Below are positions 8,386-16,790 of a stretch of DNA of 44,670 nucleotides, in pieces; position 1 is the first letter of the stretch, and each line of letters begins with the position of its first letter. Source of the stretch: Candidatus Nanosalinarum sp. J07AB56 (GTDB taxonomy: Archaea > Nanohalarchaeota > Nanosalinia > Nanosalinales > Nanosalinaceae); NCBI GenBank assembly GCA_000220355.1, contig GL982569.1, forward strand, positions 895,568 through 940,237, given 5' to 3'. The notes below the pieces were generated by a model that saw only the letters and a list, made by a program, of their open reading frames with translations, made no database searches and had not been told where the DNA came from. Made by a program: the position numbers and the translations under genes.

Positions 8386-9549
8386 ATGCTGTTCGATATT
8401 GAAAGAGATAGAAACGTGCAGGTAGACACCGGTGCAGATGTCGCGGTCTACCACCCGGTATTGAAGGAGCGCGGCGGTGCTGAGAAGGTGGTGCTGGAGT
8501 ATGCCAGGAACTCTCGGCACGACGTAACTGTGTTCTGCCTTTCGTATGTACCAGAGAAGACGTTCGATGGTTTCGACGACGTGGAGGTACGCGAGCTCGG
8601 CGCTGGTGGAAGGCCGAGGAACATGGTTGATTTCGGGCTCCGGTTCGGGCTCGGATCGGTGTTCTTTTCGTTGCCGGACGAGTTCGACGCTCTGCTGGTG
8701 TCGGAGACAGGGCTTGGCTCGGCGGCGGTGCTCCGCGACCAAGATGTGCCTACGGTGTGCTACTGCCACACACCTCTGCGCTTGAATCTCCCCGAGTTCC
8801 GCGACACCTACCTAGAGGAGGCGGGGTTTCCGAAGTCACTCCTGCTCCGGGTCGGGATGCGCTTCCATTCTCTGATAGAGCGCGTTGGCTGGTCTCGTTT
8901 CGAACACGTGTTCGCAAACAGCGAGAACACGGAGCGTCGAGTGCTGGAAAAAGGGCTCTGTAACCAGGAGGACATCGAGGTCCTTAATCCAGGGGTGGAG
9001 ATACCCGAACCTTCCAGCGGCCACGACTCGTACTTCCTGTACCCCTCTCGATTCCGCAGGTACAAGCGCCACGAGCTCGCGATAGACGCGTTCGAGGAGG
9101 CCGACCTGCCCGGGGACTTCGACCTAGTGCTGGCGGGCAGCGCGCAGGAACAGGACTATATCGAAGAGCTAAGGAATCGGGCGGGTGAGGGCGTGAGTAT
9201 GGAGCTCGACGTGGAGGAGGACAGGTGGCAGGAGCTCTACTCGAACGCACACACTGTGCTCTTCTGCGCGGAAAACGAGGACTGGGGAATGATTCCCATG
9301 GAGGCTGCGGCACACGGCAAACCCGTTGTGGCGGTTGACGAGGGAGGTCCGCAGGAATCGGTTCGGCACGGGGAGACGGGGTTTCTTGTCGAACCTGAGC
9401 CTGAAGCTATGGCCCGGAGGAAGGAGGAGCTCGCTGTCAACAGCGAGGTCAGGGATAGGATGTCGCGGAAGGCAAGGGAGCACGCAGAGGACAACTCGTG
9501 GGAGGAGTTTGCCGCGAGGATAGACAAACAGTTTGAATACCTAACGTGA
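8386..9549 (+). CDS. Glycosyltransferase family 4 (group 1)
   Basis: 387 residues with a GT-B fold pattern. The N-terminal Rossmann domain starts VAVYHPVLKERGGAEKVV, with the Gly-rich loop that binds the donor phosphate. The C-terminal domain has FLYPSRFRRYKRHELAIDAF and the donor-binding EDWGMIPME motif (E-x7-E, residues 298 and 306) followed by GKPVVAVDEGG. Such retaining enzymes move a sugar from a nucleotide-sugar to a glycan or lipid; the substrate is not predictable, but surface glycan or N-glycan assembly is likely. No N-terminal membrane segment is seen. The start could be ATG 8386 or GTG 8416; the conserved fold begins near residue 17, so either works. It begins 18 bases after the corrected EF-2 stop. 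Confidence 0.88.
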   Translation: MLFDIERDRNVQVDTGADVAVYHPVLKERGGAEKVVLEYARNSRHDVTVFCLSYVPEKTFDGFDDVEVRELGAGGRPRNMVDFGLRFGLGSVFFSLPDEFDALLVSETGLGSAAVLRDQDVPTVCYCHTPLRLNLPEFRDTYLEEAGFPKSLLLRVGMRFHSLIERVGWSRFEHVFANSENTERRVLEKGLCNQEDIEVLNPGVEIPEPSSGHDSYFLYPSRFRRYKRHELAIDAFEEADLPGDFDLVLAGSAQEQDYIEELRNRAGEGVSMELDVEEDRWQELYSNAHTVLFCAENEDWGMIPMEAAAHGKPVVAVDEGGPQESVRHGETGFLVEPEPEAMARRKEELAVNSEVRDRMSRKAREHAEDNSWEEFAARIDKQFEYLT

Positions 9550-9562
9550 CAGTGGAAGCGGT

Positions 9563-9964
9563 GTGAGGAGGCTACACTTGGTCGCGGCGACGGCTGTGGC
9601 CGGCTGTATACTGACATTCTCACTGATTCCATCTGATGTGGGTATCGGTGCTGGCGGGTTTGCGGGTCTGACCCTGGTTCTACACGCTGCCGCCTATTTT
9701 GGTTTCGCTGGTGTGCTATCGCTGTATTTCCATGAGACGGAGGCTGGAATAGCCGAGGCTGCGACGATATCATTTCTGTTCGGTCTCGCCGTGGAGCTGG
9801 CGCAGATACCGGTACAGGGCAGATTTGCTACGTTTCCTGACGTGGTTGCCAACGCCGCTGGTGCCTCGACAGTTATGCTTGACAACAGAGCGGGTCTTGT
9901 TTCCGATGTGATAGACCTGGAGAGAGCGGTTGTAGACGTGCTTGAAAACCTTGTAAGCCCCTGA
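9563..9964 (+). CDS. VanZ-like small membrane protein
   Basis: 133 residues with about four hydrophobic helices: residues 4-22, 30-56, 62-85 and a weaker one around 93-105. The signature is the third-helix [24 protein letters not shown] stretch (split here as [10 protein letters not shown] and [11 protein letters not shown]), resembling the E-x-x-Q ... R ... D-x-x-x-N-x-x-G pattern of VanZ-family proteins. VanZ proteins are poorly understood envelope proteins, some affecting antibiotic tolerance in bacteria. The GTG start at 9563 is 14 bases after the glycosyltransferase stop, so the two are probably cotranscribed. The assignment is by pattern only. Confidence 0.6.
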   Translation: MRRLHLVAATAVAGCILTFSLIPSDVGIGAGGFAGLTLVLHAAAYFGFAGVLSLYFHETEAGIAEAATISFLFGLAVELAQIPVQGRFATFPDVVANAAGASTVMLDNRAGLVSDVIDLERAVVDVLENLVSP

Positions 9965-9967
9965 ACC

Positions 9968-9975
9968 CTTTTTAA
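9968..9975 (+). promoter_or_regulatory. TATA box of EF-1A
   Basis: CTTTTTAAG is centred about 40 bases before the ATG at 10011. A start about 26 bases downstream of the box would leave a leader of roughly 14 bases with no Shine-Dalgarno match. Confidence 0.6.
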
Positions 9976-10010
9976 GAGTTGTAACCGTCTCTCAGTGTGT
10001 AGAACAAACA

Positions 10011-11297
10011 ATGGCAGACAAACCACACATCAACCTAGTATTCATCGGACACGTAGACCACGGCAAATCCACGACCATCGGACGCCTGCTGTGGGAGACC
10101 GAGAACCTCCCAGAAGAGGAGATGCGCAAGCTCGAGGAGGCAGCAGAGGAAGCCGGCAAGGAAAGCTTCAATTTCGCGTTCGCGATGGACAACCTTGAGG
10201 AAGAAAGAGAAAGAGGAGTCACCATCGACCTGGCGCACCAGCGCTTCGACAGCGACAACTACATGTTCACGATCATCGACGCCCCGGGACACCGGGACTT
10301 CATCAAAAACATGATCACAGGAGCCTCCCAAGCGGACGCAGGAGTCTTGGTCGTGGCGGCTGACGACGGCATCCAGCCACAGACCAAGGAACACGCCTAC
10401 CTCGCGAAGACGCTGGGAATCGACCAGCTGACCGTAGCGGTCAACAAGATGGACTTGGAGGACTACGAGGAGTCCGCCTACGAGGACATCAAGGGAGATG
10501 TCTCCGACCTAATTCAGGGAGTTGGATACGATCCGAGCGATATCAACTTCGTTCCGATCTCCAGTTTCGACGGAGAGGGCGTCGCGAACGAGAGCGACCA
10601 CATGGACTGGTACGACGGCCCGACCCTTCTCGACGCGCTCGACAGCCTCGATGAGCCCGAGAAGGCAGCGGACCTGACCACGAGGATTCCCATACAGGAT
10701 GTCTACAACATCTCCGGGATCGGAGCTGTCGCCGTTGGCAGAGTCGAAACAGGAGGTCTCCATCCCGGCGACGACGTCACCTTCGAGCCTGCCTCCACAC
10801 GGCTCAACAGGAACGTTGGTGGAGAGGTCAAGACTATCGAAATGCACCACGAGGAGGTCGACGAGGCAGAGCCCGGCGACAACATCGGATGGAACACCAG
10901 AGGCGTTGGAACTGACGACGTCAAGAAGGGAGATGTCGCCGGCCCAGCGGACAACCCACCGACAGTCGTCGACAGCTTTGAGGCACAGGTCATAGTCCTC
11001 AACCACCCGAACGTGGTCTCCGAGGGCTACACGCCGGTGTTCCACGTTAACACCGCGCAGGTCAGCTGCACTTTTACTGATCTCAAGAAGACGATGGACG
11101 CCTCCACGGGAGAGACACTGGAGGAAGACCCGGACTACATAGAGGAGGGTCAGTCCGCGATCGTTGAGATTACGCCGCAGCAGCCACTTGTCATCGAGGA
11201 CAACGACGACATCCCGCAGATGTCCCGCTTCGCAATCCGCGACATGGGACAGACCGTCGGAGCCGGAATGGCTCTCAGTGTGAACGAGAAGGAGTAA
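10011..11297 (+). CDS. tuf: Elongation factor 1-alpha
   Basis: 428 residues, normal for archaeal EF-1A. The G-domain motifs are all present: GHVDHGKST (residues 13-21), the [10 protein letters not shown] switch region, [12 protein letters not shown] and the ISSFDGEGV region. Domains II and III follow ([19 protein letters not shown]; the C-terminal [14 protein letters not shown]). It delivers aminoacyl-tRNA to the ribosomal A site as a GTP complex. It has a strong promoter of its own. No intein is present at its P-loop, in contrast to EF-2. The gene lies between the VanZ-like gene and uS10, matching the ancestral EF-2/EF-1A/uS10 order apart from the two inserted genes. Confidence 0.97.
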   Translation: MADKPHINLVFIGHVDHGKSTTIGRLLWETENLPEEEMRKLEEAAEEAGKESFNFAFAMDNLEEERERGVTIDLAHQRFDSDNYMFTIIDAPGHRDFIKNMITGASQADAGVLVVAADDGIQPQTKEHAYLAKTLGIDQLTVAVNKMDLEDYEESAYEDIKGDVSDLIQGVGYDPSDINFVPISSFDGEGVANESDHMDWYDGPTLLDALDSLDEPEKAADLTTRIPIQDVYNISGIGAVAVGRVETGGLHPGDDVTFEPASTRLNRNVGGEVKTIEMHHEEVDEAEPGDNIGWNTRGVGTDDVKKGDVAGPADNPPTVVDSFEAQVIVLNHPNVVSEGYTPVFHVNTAQVSCTFTDLKKTMDASTGETLEEDPDYIEEGQSAIVEITPQQPLVIEDNDDIPQMSRFAIRDMGQTVGAGMALSVNEKE

Positions 11298-11396
11298 GTA
11301 CACTCCCTCTCCACGTTTCCTAATTTAGGCATCTTCACTGTCAAATCCGCATAGCCCACACATAGCTAAAGCTCGAACCTATCGTGTTCGCCTTCA

Positions 11397-11403
11397 TTAT
11401 AAG
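11397..11403 (+). promoter_or_regulatory. TATA box deciding the uS10 start
   Basis: TTATAAG is centred 26 bases before the GTG at 11426. This argues that translation starts there and not at the upstream in-frame GTG 11384, which would lie before the promoter. The 128-base gap before uS10 also holds the short perfect hairpin sequence CCTAATTTAGG; nothing else stands out. Confidence 0.65.
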
Positions 11404-11425
11404 AATTGGAGCGCGATTTCAGTCC

Positions 11426-11734
11426 GTGAGGAAAGCCAGAGTAAAGGTATCAAGCAATCAAGAGGATAAAGTGGACGAACTCGTACACGACATAGTAGAA
11501 ATAGGTGAGGAATATGAGGCTGATGTTTCTGGACCTGTGCCGCTGCCCACGCAGAGCCTGACTGTGCCAACACGCAAGGCCCCGGACGGCGAGGGTTCCA
11601 GCACAATCGAGAGATGGGAGATGCACGTCCACAGAAGACTGGTCGACCTGAGAGACTCAGAGAGAGCCCTGCGACAGGTCATGAGAGTACATGTGCCTGA
11701 AGGAGTGGATATTGAGGTAGAGGTCAGCGAATAG
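11426..11734 (+). CDS. rps10: Small ribosomal subunit protein uS10
   Basis: 102 residues from GTG 11426, the standard archaeal length. Conserved segments are ARVKVSSNQEDKVDEL, SGPVPLPTQ, VPTRKAPDGEGS, WEMHVHRRLVDL and ALRQVMRVHVPEGV. uS10 is a 30S head protein; in bacteria it also works with NusB in antitermination. An open frame extends 14 codons further upstream, but that region contains the TATA box and has no uS10 similarity. The tRNA-Ser gene 55 bases downstream matches the synteny seen in many euryarchaea. Confidence 0.95.
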   Translation: MRKARVKVSSNQEDKVDELVHDIVEIGEEYEADVSGPVPLPTQSLTVPTRKAPDGEGSSTIERWEMHVHRRLVDLRDSERALRQVMRVHVPEGVDIEVEVSE

Positions 11735-11789
11735 CTGCTACGTGTTCGAAGAAGCCTTCTTTTGAAATGTAGATTCAATCAGTTTGTGT

Positions 11790-11878
11790 GCCGGGATGAC
11801 TGAGTCTGGCCTAAGGTGCCAGCCTGGAAAGCTGGTGGGGCATTGCGCCCCTCCTGGGTTCAAATCCCAGTCCCGGCG
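11790..11878 (+). tRNA. tRNA-Ser (anticodon GGA)
   Basis: 89 bases. The acceptor stem GCCGGGA pairs with TCCCGGC, discriminator G at 11878; the CCA is not encoded. Anticodon stem CCAGC/GCTGG encloses the loop CTGGAAA, so the anticodon is GGA, reading UCC and UCU. A long variable arm (GGGGC...GCCCC) marks a class II tRNA, and the T arm has CTGGG TTCAAAT CCCAG. No intron. The 3' end is only three bases before the GTG start of the Nudix gene. Confidence 0.95.
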
Positions 11879-11881
11879 TCA

Positions 11882-12398
11882 GTGAACCCCCAAAGCAGGA
11901 ACTTCTGTCCCAGATGCGGCTCCGAAACTGATGTCGTACAGAGGGAAGCCAAGCCACAGGACTTCTGTCCGAGCTGCAGCGAAGTAATATGGCGCAACAG
12001 CATTCCGTGGGGTGGAGTATCCTTGGTGTCCGATCCGGGCGAGATAGTGATGATAAAGCGGGGCAACGAACCCGACAGAGGTAAATGGAGTATTCCGGCT
12101 GGATTCCTGGAGCTGGGCGAGCACCCGAGGAAAGCGGCTGCACGAGAACTGGAGGAGGAATCAGGCCTCACCGTCCAACCTGAACACCTTTCGATCGCCG
12201 AATGCGTCGCGCACAGCCACCCTGACGGAACAGAGACGTTCGGAGTGGTCTACGCTGGAAGACTCAAGGAGTGTAGACGGCAAGATGTCTGCGTCCGACG
12301 ATGCTGACGATATCAGACTGGCCGAACCTTCAGAGCTCGAGCTGAGTACCTCGGCCCACCACATGGACTTCGAAAAGCACCGTAGGCTCGTCGCATGA
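11882..12398 (+). CDS. Zinc-ribbon Nudix hydrolase, broken by one base
   Basis: The GTG start at 11882 opens with a zinc ribbon (CPRCG near residue 9, CPSC near residue 30). The Nudix box follows: G-x5-E-x7-REL-x-EE-x-G-L, read from GFLELGE to RELEEESGL. Nudix enzymes cleave nucleoside diphosphates linked to another moiety; zinc-ribbon forms include NADH and ADP-ribose pyrophosphatases. The uninterrupted frame ends early at 12307. Removing one base near 12268-12271 continues the domain (SVDGKMSASDDADDIRLAEP) to a TGA at 12396-12398, giving 171 residues. The start lies three bases after the tRNA-Ser 3' end, so the mRNA probably comes from the tRNA precursor. Confidence 0.82.
12268..12272 (+). 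other. Frameshift point in the Nudix gene
   Basis: AAG GAG TGT leads to an early stop at 12305-12307; losing one G restores the conserved downstream frame. Confidence 0.75.
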
Positions 12399-12405
12399 AA
12401 TAAAG
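12398..12405 (+). promoter_or_regulatory. TATA box of the cytidylate kinase/archease unit
   Basis: AAATAAAG is centred 27 bases before the ATG at 12429 and overlaps the corrected stop of the Nudix gene. A leaderless transcript is expected. Confidence 0.6.
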
Positions 12406-12428
12406 TTCTCTTCGAGATACCTTCACGT

Positions 12429-12998
12429 ATGGAGAGCTTTGTGGACGAGTTCAATGAACAAGCGAGAAGCAAATCCGGTGCGCCGGTGATAGCCGTGGAC
12501 GGCCTGTCGGGCGCGGGAAAGGACACGGTTGCGTCTTTTGTATCGGAGAGGTTTGGTGTTCGGCACATATCGGCGAGCGATGCGTTCTACGAGATAGCGG
12601 AGGAGAGAGACCTGTCCGAGACGGAGCTCTCTGCACAGGCAGGCAAGGAAGTCGACCTAGAGATTGATCGCCGCACTCTCCAGAAGGCTCTCTCCGGCCC
12701 CTGCGTCATCGACTCCCGGATAGCTGCACACGTCCTCGGAACTTATGCGGACCTCAGGATAAGGGTCAAGGCCGACCTGGAGGAGCGCGCGCGGAGGCTT
12801 GGTGAGCGTGACGGCATCGGCTCCCCTGTTCCGCACGTCAGGACACGTGACCGGGAGGACTCCCGGCGCTACCAAGAGTATTACGGCATCGACACCTCCG
12901 ACCTCTCCGTATACCACCTGGTGTTGGACAACACCGACGTGGGAGTCAAGCCGCAGAACAGAATCATCGAGTCGGTGGTGGAGAACACGGTAATGTGA
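12429..12998 (+). CDS. cmk: Cytidylate kinase, archaeal type
   Basis: 189 residues. Walker A GLSGAGKDT (residues 25-33) is followed by the archaeal Cmk pattern: RFGVRHISASDAFYEIAEER, the EVDLEIDRR segment, VIDSRIAAHVLG, the LEERARRLGERDG lid and RRYQEYYGIDTSDLSVY. The enzyme phosphorylates CMP and dCMP with ATP. A GVRHISA segment after the P-loop and the YGID motif separate it from adenylate kinase. The gene normally sits near SecY and Cbf5 in archaea; here it is displaced into the str region and joined to archease, whose GTG start overlaps its stop. Confidence 0.88.
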   Translation: MESFVDEFNEQARSKSGAPVIAVDGLSGAGKDTVASFVSERFGVRHISASDAFYEIAEERDLSETELSAQAGKEVDLEIDRRTLQKALSGPCVIDSRIAAHVLGTYADLRIRVKADLEERARRLGERDGIGSPVPHVRTRDREDSRRYQEYYGIDTSDLSVYHLVLDNTDVGVKPQNRIIESVVENTVM

Positions 12999-13411
12999 AC
13001 TATGAACTGCAGGAGCACGTGGGTGACGCAAAGATACACTCCTCCGGGGACAACCTCGCGGAAGCGTTCACTGGTGTGGCACGGGCCTTCGCGGAGGTCT
13101 GTGGAACCGAGACATCCACCGGAGACCACACGCACACCATTGAGGTGGAGTCAGAGGGTCTGAACCCGTTGCTCTACGACTTCCTCGACAGACTCATCTA
13201 CCTGCAGGATGTCGACCTCGTCGCCGTGACGGATCTACACGAGGTGGACGTCGAGGACCTGGAAGCCGGGTGGAGGCTGGACGCGGATGTGGAGGTGAAG
13301 AGCCTGGATCGGGCGATGAACCTTCGGGATGTCAAGGCCCCTACGTATAGCGAGATGCAGACAGAGTTCGAGGACGGGAAGTGGCAGCTCTCCGCGGTCC
13401 TTGACCTGTAG
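12995..13411 (+). CDS. Archease, RtcB activator
   Basis: 138 residues, the family length. It opens with the hallmark YELQEHVGDAKIHSSG and contains SEGLNPLLYDFLDRLIYL and the C-terminal VKAPTYSEMQ segment; the conserved metal-binding acidic residues near the N-terminus (D and E of the HVGDA and related positions) appear kept. Archease speeds guanylylation and turnover of the RNA ligase RtcB and widens its nucleotide use. The RtcB gene follows 31 bases later with its own TATA box, so the two are neighbours but may form separate transcripts. The GTG start overlaps the cmk stop by four bases. Confidence 0.93.
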   Translation: MNYELQEHVGDAKIHSSGDNLAEAFTGVARAFAEVCGTETSTGDHTHTIEVESEGLNPLLYDFLDRLIYLQDVDLVAVTDLHEVDVEDLEAGWRLDADVEVKSLDRAMNLRDVKAPTYSEMQTEFEDGKWQLSAVLDL

Positions 13412-13413
13412 AG

Positions 13414-13420
13414 AATAAAG
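13414..13420 (+). promoter_or_regulatory. TATA box of rtcB
   Basis: AATAAAG is centred about 26 bases before the ATG at 13443, matching leaderless spacing. Confidence 0.6.
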
Positions 13421-13442
13421 ACCTGGTGCGAAACTCTACACT

Positions 13443-14843
13443 ATGAATAGAGAATCAGACCTTAGGCGAACTATTGACTCCGGAAAGGCTCCCGTCAGTA
13501 TCTATGCCTCCGATGACCTGGTGGACGGAATGAAAGAGGACGGAACCCTTGAACAGGCCCGGAACATGGCGGATCTACCGGGCGCTGTCGACAAGGTGTG
13601 CGTGATGCCGGACGGCCACAGAGGATACGGGTTTCCGATTGGAGGCGTAGCTGCATTTGACGCACAGGATGGACTCATCTCACCCGGAGCGATCGGGTTC
13701 GACATTAACTGTGGCGTCCGTCTGCTTAAGACAGATCTGTCATTTGAGGACATCCGGGGCAGCGAGCAACGGCTCGCCAACATCCTCTACAGCAAGATTC
13801 CTGCTGGACTGGGGGGTGGAGGCATTGTAGACACTTCCCGTGAAGAGCTCCATCGGGTGCTGGACGAGGGTGTTGAGTGGATGGTGGAGAACGGTTATGG
13901 TCGGGAGGGGGACCTCCGCAACTGTGAGGAGAATGGCAGGCTCCCGGGAGACCACAGGAAGGTTCCCGACAAGGCGAAGGAGCGCGGGAACGGCCAGATA
14001 GGTAGCTTGGGATCCGGCAACCACTTCCTCGAGGTCCAGGTCGTGGACGAGACCTTTGATGCCGACACCGCGGCGGCCTACGGTCTTGAGGAGGGACAGG
14101 TCGTCGTGATGATTCATTCCGGGAGTCGAGGTCTCGGCCACCAGACCTGCACGGAGTACGTCCGGCGCTTCGAGAAGGAGTACCCTGACGTGGCTGACGG
14201 CCTGGAAGATGTCGACCTCATATATGCTCCGTTGCAGGAGCAGCCAGCGCAGGACTACCGGGACGCTATGTATGCCGCTGCGAACTACGCCTGGGCGAAC
14301 CGCCAGGGCATAACCTACGGCGTCCGGGAATCCCTGCAGGAGCTGTTCAACGCAGACGCGGAGCTCGTATACGATGTCTGCCACAACATAGCGAAGCAAG
14401 AAACCCACCATGTGGACGGTAACCAGCGGGAACTGATGGTTCATAGGAAGGGCGCCACGAGAGCCTTTCCAGCCGGGAGAGAGGAGGTTCCCAAGACATA
14501 TAGGCAGGTGGGTCAACCGGTCCTGATACCGGGCAGCATGGGTGCGCGGAGCTACGTTCTCTCCGGCGGAGAGAGGTCTTTGGAGATGTCCTTTGGTTCT
14601 GCGGCGCACGGGGCCGGACGTCTCAAGTCACGGACACAGGCAAAGGAGGAGCACTCCGGAAAGAGGCTTCAGAAACAGCTGGAGCGCGACGGTGTCACGG
14701 TAGAAGCCAGGAGCGTCGAGACCATTGAGGAGGAGGCGCCGGACGCCTACAAGGACATAGACGAGGTGGTGCGTGTTTCCCACGAGCTCGGCATCGGACG
14801 TCGAGTCGCAGCTATGGAACCGGTGGTGAACATTAAGGGCTGA
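13443..14843 (+). CDS. rtcB: RNA-splicing ligase RtcB
   Basis: 466 residues. Metal and GMP-binding motifs are intact: VMPDGHRGYGFPIGG, FDINCGVR with its conserved Cys, GSLGSGNHFLEVQ, MIHSGSRGLGH, and CHNIAKQETH carrying the His-rich site. The nucleotidyl-acceptor region before the C-terminus reads LKSRTQAKEEH and the protein ends AAMEPVVNIKG. RtcB joins 2',3'-cyclic phosphate and 5'-OH ends with GTP and Mn2+, sealing tRNA halves after intron removal and repairing RNA. No intein is present. It lies next to archease; an intron-containing tRNA-Ser about 18 kb away is a likely substrate. Confidence 0.96.
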   Translation: MNRESDLRRTIDSGKAPVSIYASDDLVDGMKEDGTLEQARNMADLPGAVDKVCVMPDGHRGYGFPIGGVAAFDAQDGLISPGAIGFDINCGVRLLKTDLSFEDIRGSEQRLANILYSKIPAGLGGGGIVDTSREELHRVLDEGVEWMVENGYGREGDLRNCEENGRLPGDHRKVPDKAKERGNGQIGSLGSGNHFLEVQVVDETFDADTAAAYGLEEGQVVVMIHSGSRGLGHQTCTEYVRRFEKEYPDVADGLEDVDLIYAPLQEQPAQDYRDAMYAAANYAWANRQGITYGVRESLQELFNADAELVYDVCHNIAKQETHHVDGNQRELMVHRKGATRAFPAGREEVPKTYRQVGQPVLIPGSMGARSYVLSGGERSLEMSFGSAAHGAGRLKSRTQAKEEHSGKRLQKQLERDGVTVEARSVETIEEEAPDAYKDIDEVVRVSHELGIGRRVAAMEPVVNIKG

Positions 14844-15066
14844 TAAACAGTCACAGGAGTAGAACGCCGAGATTAGAAAGAGCGCTCTCTGTACCGGAGC
14901 ACAGCCATCCGGGTTGCCCATCGATGCCCTGAGTCACTTGCCATGCGCTGCGCACAGGTATAGAGAGCGAGTACGAGCTACCTTGAACGATCCCGAACAG
15001 CACTCCAGCGCACCTGCCTCGTCTTACTTATAAGATTCCAGCAAGCTTGTGATGTTGTAACAACAC
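14844..15066 (+). other. 223-base intergenic region with short hairpins, upstream of the S10 operon
   Basis: No coding frame is convincing. It holds the perfect palindrome AGAGCGCTCT (14879-14888), a hairpin CCGGA/TCCGG (14894-14912) and the near-palindrome TGCGCTGCGCA (14944-14954), then the promoter of uL3. It could be only a spacer and terminator region or could encode a small structured RNA. No tRNA, 5S, SRP or RNase P signature was seen. Confidence 0.4.
15027..15034 (+). promoter_or_regulatory. TATA box of the S10 operon
   Basis: CTTATAAG, a symmetric TATA core, is centred about 37 bases before the uL3 ATG. It predicts a short leader of roughly ten bases. Confidence 0.6.
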
Positions 15067-16038
15067 ATGGCAGACGTAAACGTACCACGCAGCGGCTCTC
15101 TGGGATACAAGCCCAAGGTCAGAGCCGACAGAGTATATCCAGACATAGACAACTGGCCTGAAGCCGGCGAACCCACCCCCCTCGACTTCCCGGCATACAA
15201 GGCTGGCATGACACGCGTTCTACACGTCGATGATACGGAAGGCGCCACTCAGGGACAAGAGGTCGCTACACCTGTAACGGTGCTGGAGGCTCCGCCGGCG
15301 CGTGTGTACGGGGCACGTTTCTATACCTACGACCCCAACCACGGTAAACAGGTGATGACGGAGGCCTGGACGGAGTCGCCGTCGCCGGAGCTCCAGCGTG
15401 CTACCGACATACCGAAGAACGGCAACCTCGACAATATTGAAGAGGCCAAGGAAGAAACTGGCGAAATCGATGAGGTAAGGCTTCTGGTCCACACCCAGCC
15501 GCAGATGACGGGACACGGACATCCGGTTCCCGCGAACTTCGAAACCGGGCTTGGCGGAGACACAGAACAGCAGCTGGAGGCAGCAGAGAATCTCATAGGC
15601 ACACAGATCTCACCGCAGGACGTCCTCGACGAGGGACAGTACACGGACGCCGTGGCGGTAACGAAGGGCAAGGGTATGGAGGGGCCCGTGAAGCGCCACG
15701 GGGTCACAAAGCTCGGTCACAAGACGCAGAAGAAGCGCCGGAAAGCCGGCAACGTCGGTCCGTGGCACCCCGATACCCTGTCCTGGAAGATTCCGTTGCC
15801 CGGACAGGAGGGCTTCCACAACAGAACCGAGATAAACAAGCGAATCTTCGACATCGGCGACAACCCGGAACGTGCACAGAGGGATGGCGGCTACAAGCAC
15901 TACGGCGAACTCGAGAGCGGATACATACTTGTCAAGGGTAGTGTGCCCGGTACAACCAAACGTCTCGTAAGGCTGAGACAACCCATCAGGAAGGACGAAA
16001 ACCCAGGAGAGGTAGAGGTAACCCACATCGACACATGA
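15067..16038 (+). CDS. rpl3: Large ribosomal subunit protein uL3
   Basis: 323 residues, normal for archaeal and eukaryotic-type uL3. Conserved signs: the PRSGSLGYKPK start, the AYKAGMTRV core strand, VTKGKGMEGPVKRHG, and the central-loop region KAGNVGPWHP near the peptidyl transferase centre. uL3 is an early assembly protein of the 50S subunit. It is the first gene of the S10-spc operon here and has its own TATA box. The next gene, uL4, overlaps its stop by four bases. Confidence 0.96.
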   Translation: MADVNVPRSGSLGYKPKVRADRVYPDIDNWPEAGEPTPLDFPAYKAGMTRVLHVDDTEGATQGQEVATPVTVLEAPPARVYGARFYTYDPNHGKQVMTEAWTESPSPELQRATDIPKNGNLDNIEEAKEETGEIDEVRLLVHTQPQMTGHGHPVPANFETGLGGDTEQQLEAAENLIGTQISPQDVLDEGQYTDAVAVTKGKGMEGPVKRHGVTKLGHKTQKKRRKAGNVGPWHPDTLSWKIPLPGQEGFHNRTEINKRIFDIGDNPERAQRDGGYKHYGELESGYILVKGSVPGTTKRLVRLRQPIRKDENPGEVEVTHIDT

Positions 16039-16790
16039 ATCTGCCCCCACAGTTCTCGGAGCGAATCAGGCCCGACATAGTCAAGAGAGCGTTCCTGTCA
16101 ACCATGTCGAAGAGGAGAGAAAACTATGGTGCAGACCCTGAGGCAGGCAGCCGGCACGTCACCTACTTCAAGAAAAGAAGCGACACATACAGGAGCCAGA
16201 AAGGAAAAGGCATGAGCCGCACTCCACGCAAGATTATGCTCGGGCGTGGAATGCAGCTCGTCGGTGAGGGCGCCGAGGCCCCGAACGCTCGCGGAGGCCG
16301 CAGGGCGCACCAACCGAAGTCGGATCGGAAGTTTGACGAGCAGATAAACGACAAGGAGCGCAGGAAGGCCATACGTTCAGCGATTGCGGCCACCGCCTCC
16401 GACAAGGTGTATGAGCGCCACCGGTACGACGGCGAACTACCCATAGTGGTAGAAGACATACAGAAAATCGAAAGAACCCAGGCCCTAATCGAAACACTGG
16501 AACAGAACGGTCTAGGGGACGAGCTGGACAGGTGCCGTGAGAGAACCGTGCGCGGCGGCAAAGGCAGAAACAGGGGTAGAAAGTACGAGACGAAGGTAGG
16601 TCCGCTCGTGGTCGTGGACAGAGACGACGGCGTGCTCTCAGCCGCATCCAACATTCCCGGTATCGACGCCACCGAGGTAGACCAGCTCAGCGCAGAGGAT
16701 CTGGCGCCCGGAGCAAAACCCGGACGCCTCACCGTTTACTCCGAGAACGCCCTCAAAAAGCTGGAGGCAGAAGAGCTGTTCTATGGATAG
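16035..16790 (+). CDS. rpl4: Large ribosomal subunit protein uL4
   Basis: 251 residues. Archaeal uL4 features: an N-terminal segment LPPQFSERIRPDIVKRAF, the extended tunnel loop rich in Gly and Arg (GRGMQLVGEGAEAPNARGGRRAH), AIRSAIAATA, and a C-terminal NIPGIDATEVDQLSAEDLAPG segment. The loop reaches the polypeptide exit tunnel. The ATG at 16035 overlaps the uL3 stop (ATGA), and uL23 starts eight bases before its stop. Confidence 0.96.
   Translation: MNLPPQFSERIRPDIVKRAFLSTMSKRRENYGADPEAGSRHVTYFKKRSDTYRSQKGKGMSRTPRKIMLGRGMQLVGEGAEAPNARGGRRAHQPKSDRKFDEQINDKERRKAIRSAIAATASDKVYERHRYDGELPIVVEDIQKIERTQALIETLEQNGLGDELDRCRERTVRGGKGRNRGRKYETKVGPLVVVDRDDGVLSAASNIPGIDATEVDQLSAEDLAPGAKPGRLTVYSENALKKLEAEELFYG

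Noticed and set aside
10509-11303. Long minus-strand open frame opposite EF-1A
   Set aside because: Antisense shadow of a conserved gene. Composition is explained by the plus-strand protein.
11384-11425. Longer uS10 from GTG 11384
   Set aside because: The extra residues lack similarity to uS10 and overlap the TATA box, which points to a start at 11426.
11797-11881. Nudix protein beginning inside the tRNA gene
   Set aside because: The upstream in-frame extension translates the tRNA itself; the first credible start is GTG 11882 before the zinc ribbon.
13740-14609. Long minus-strand open frame opposite RtcB
   Set aside because: No domain or promoter; it is an antisense shadow.
14935-15010. 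Possible 5S rRNA, because of ATCCCGAACA near 14989
   Set aside because: Only this short stretch matches. The flanking helices and order of 5S elements do not fit on either strand.
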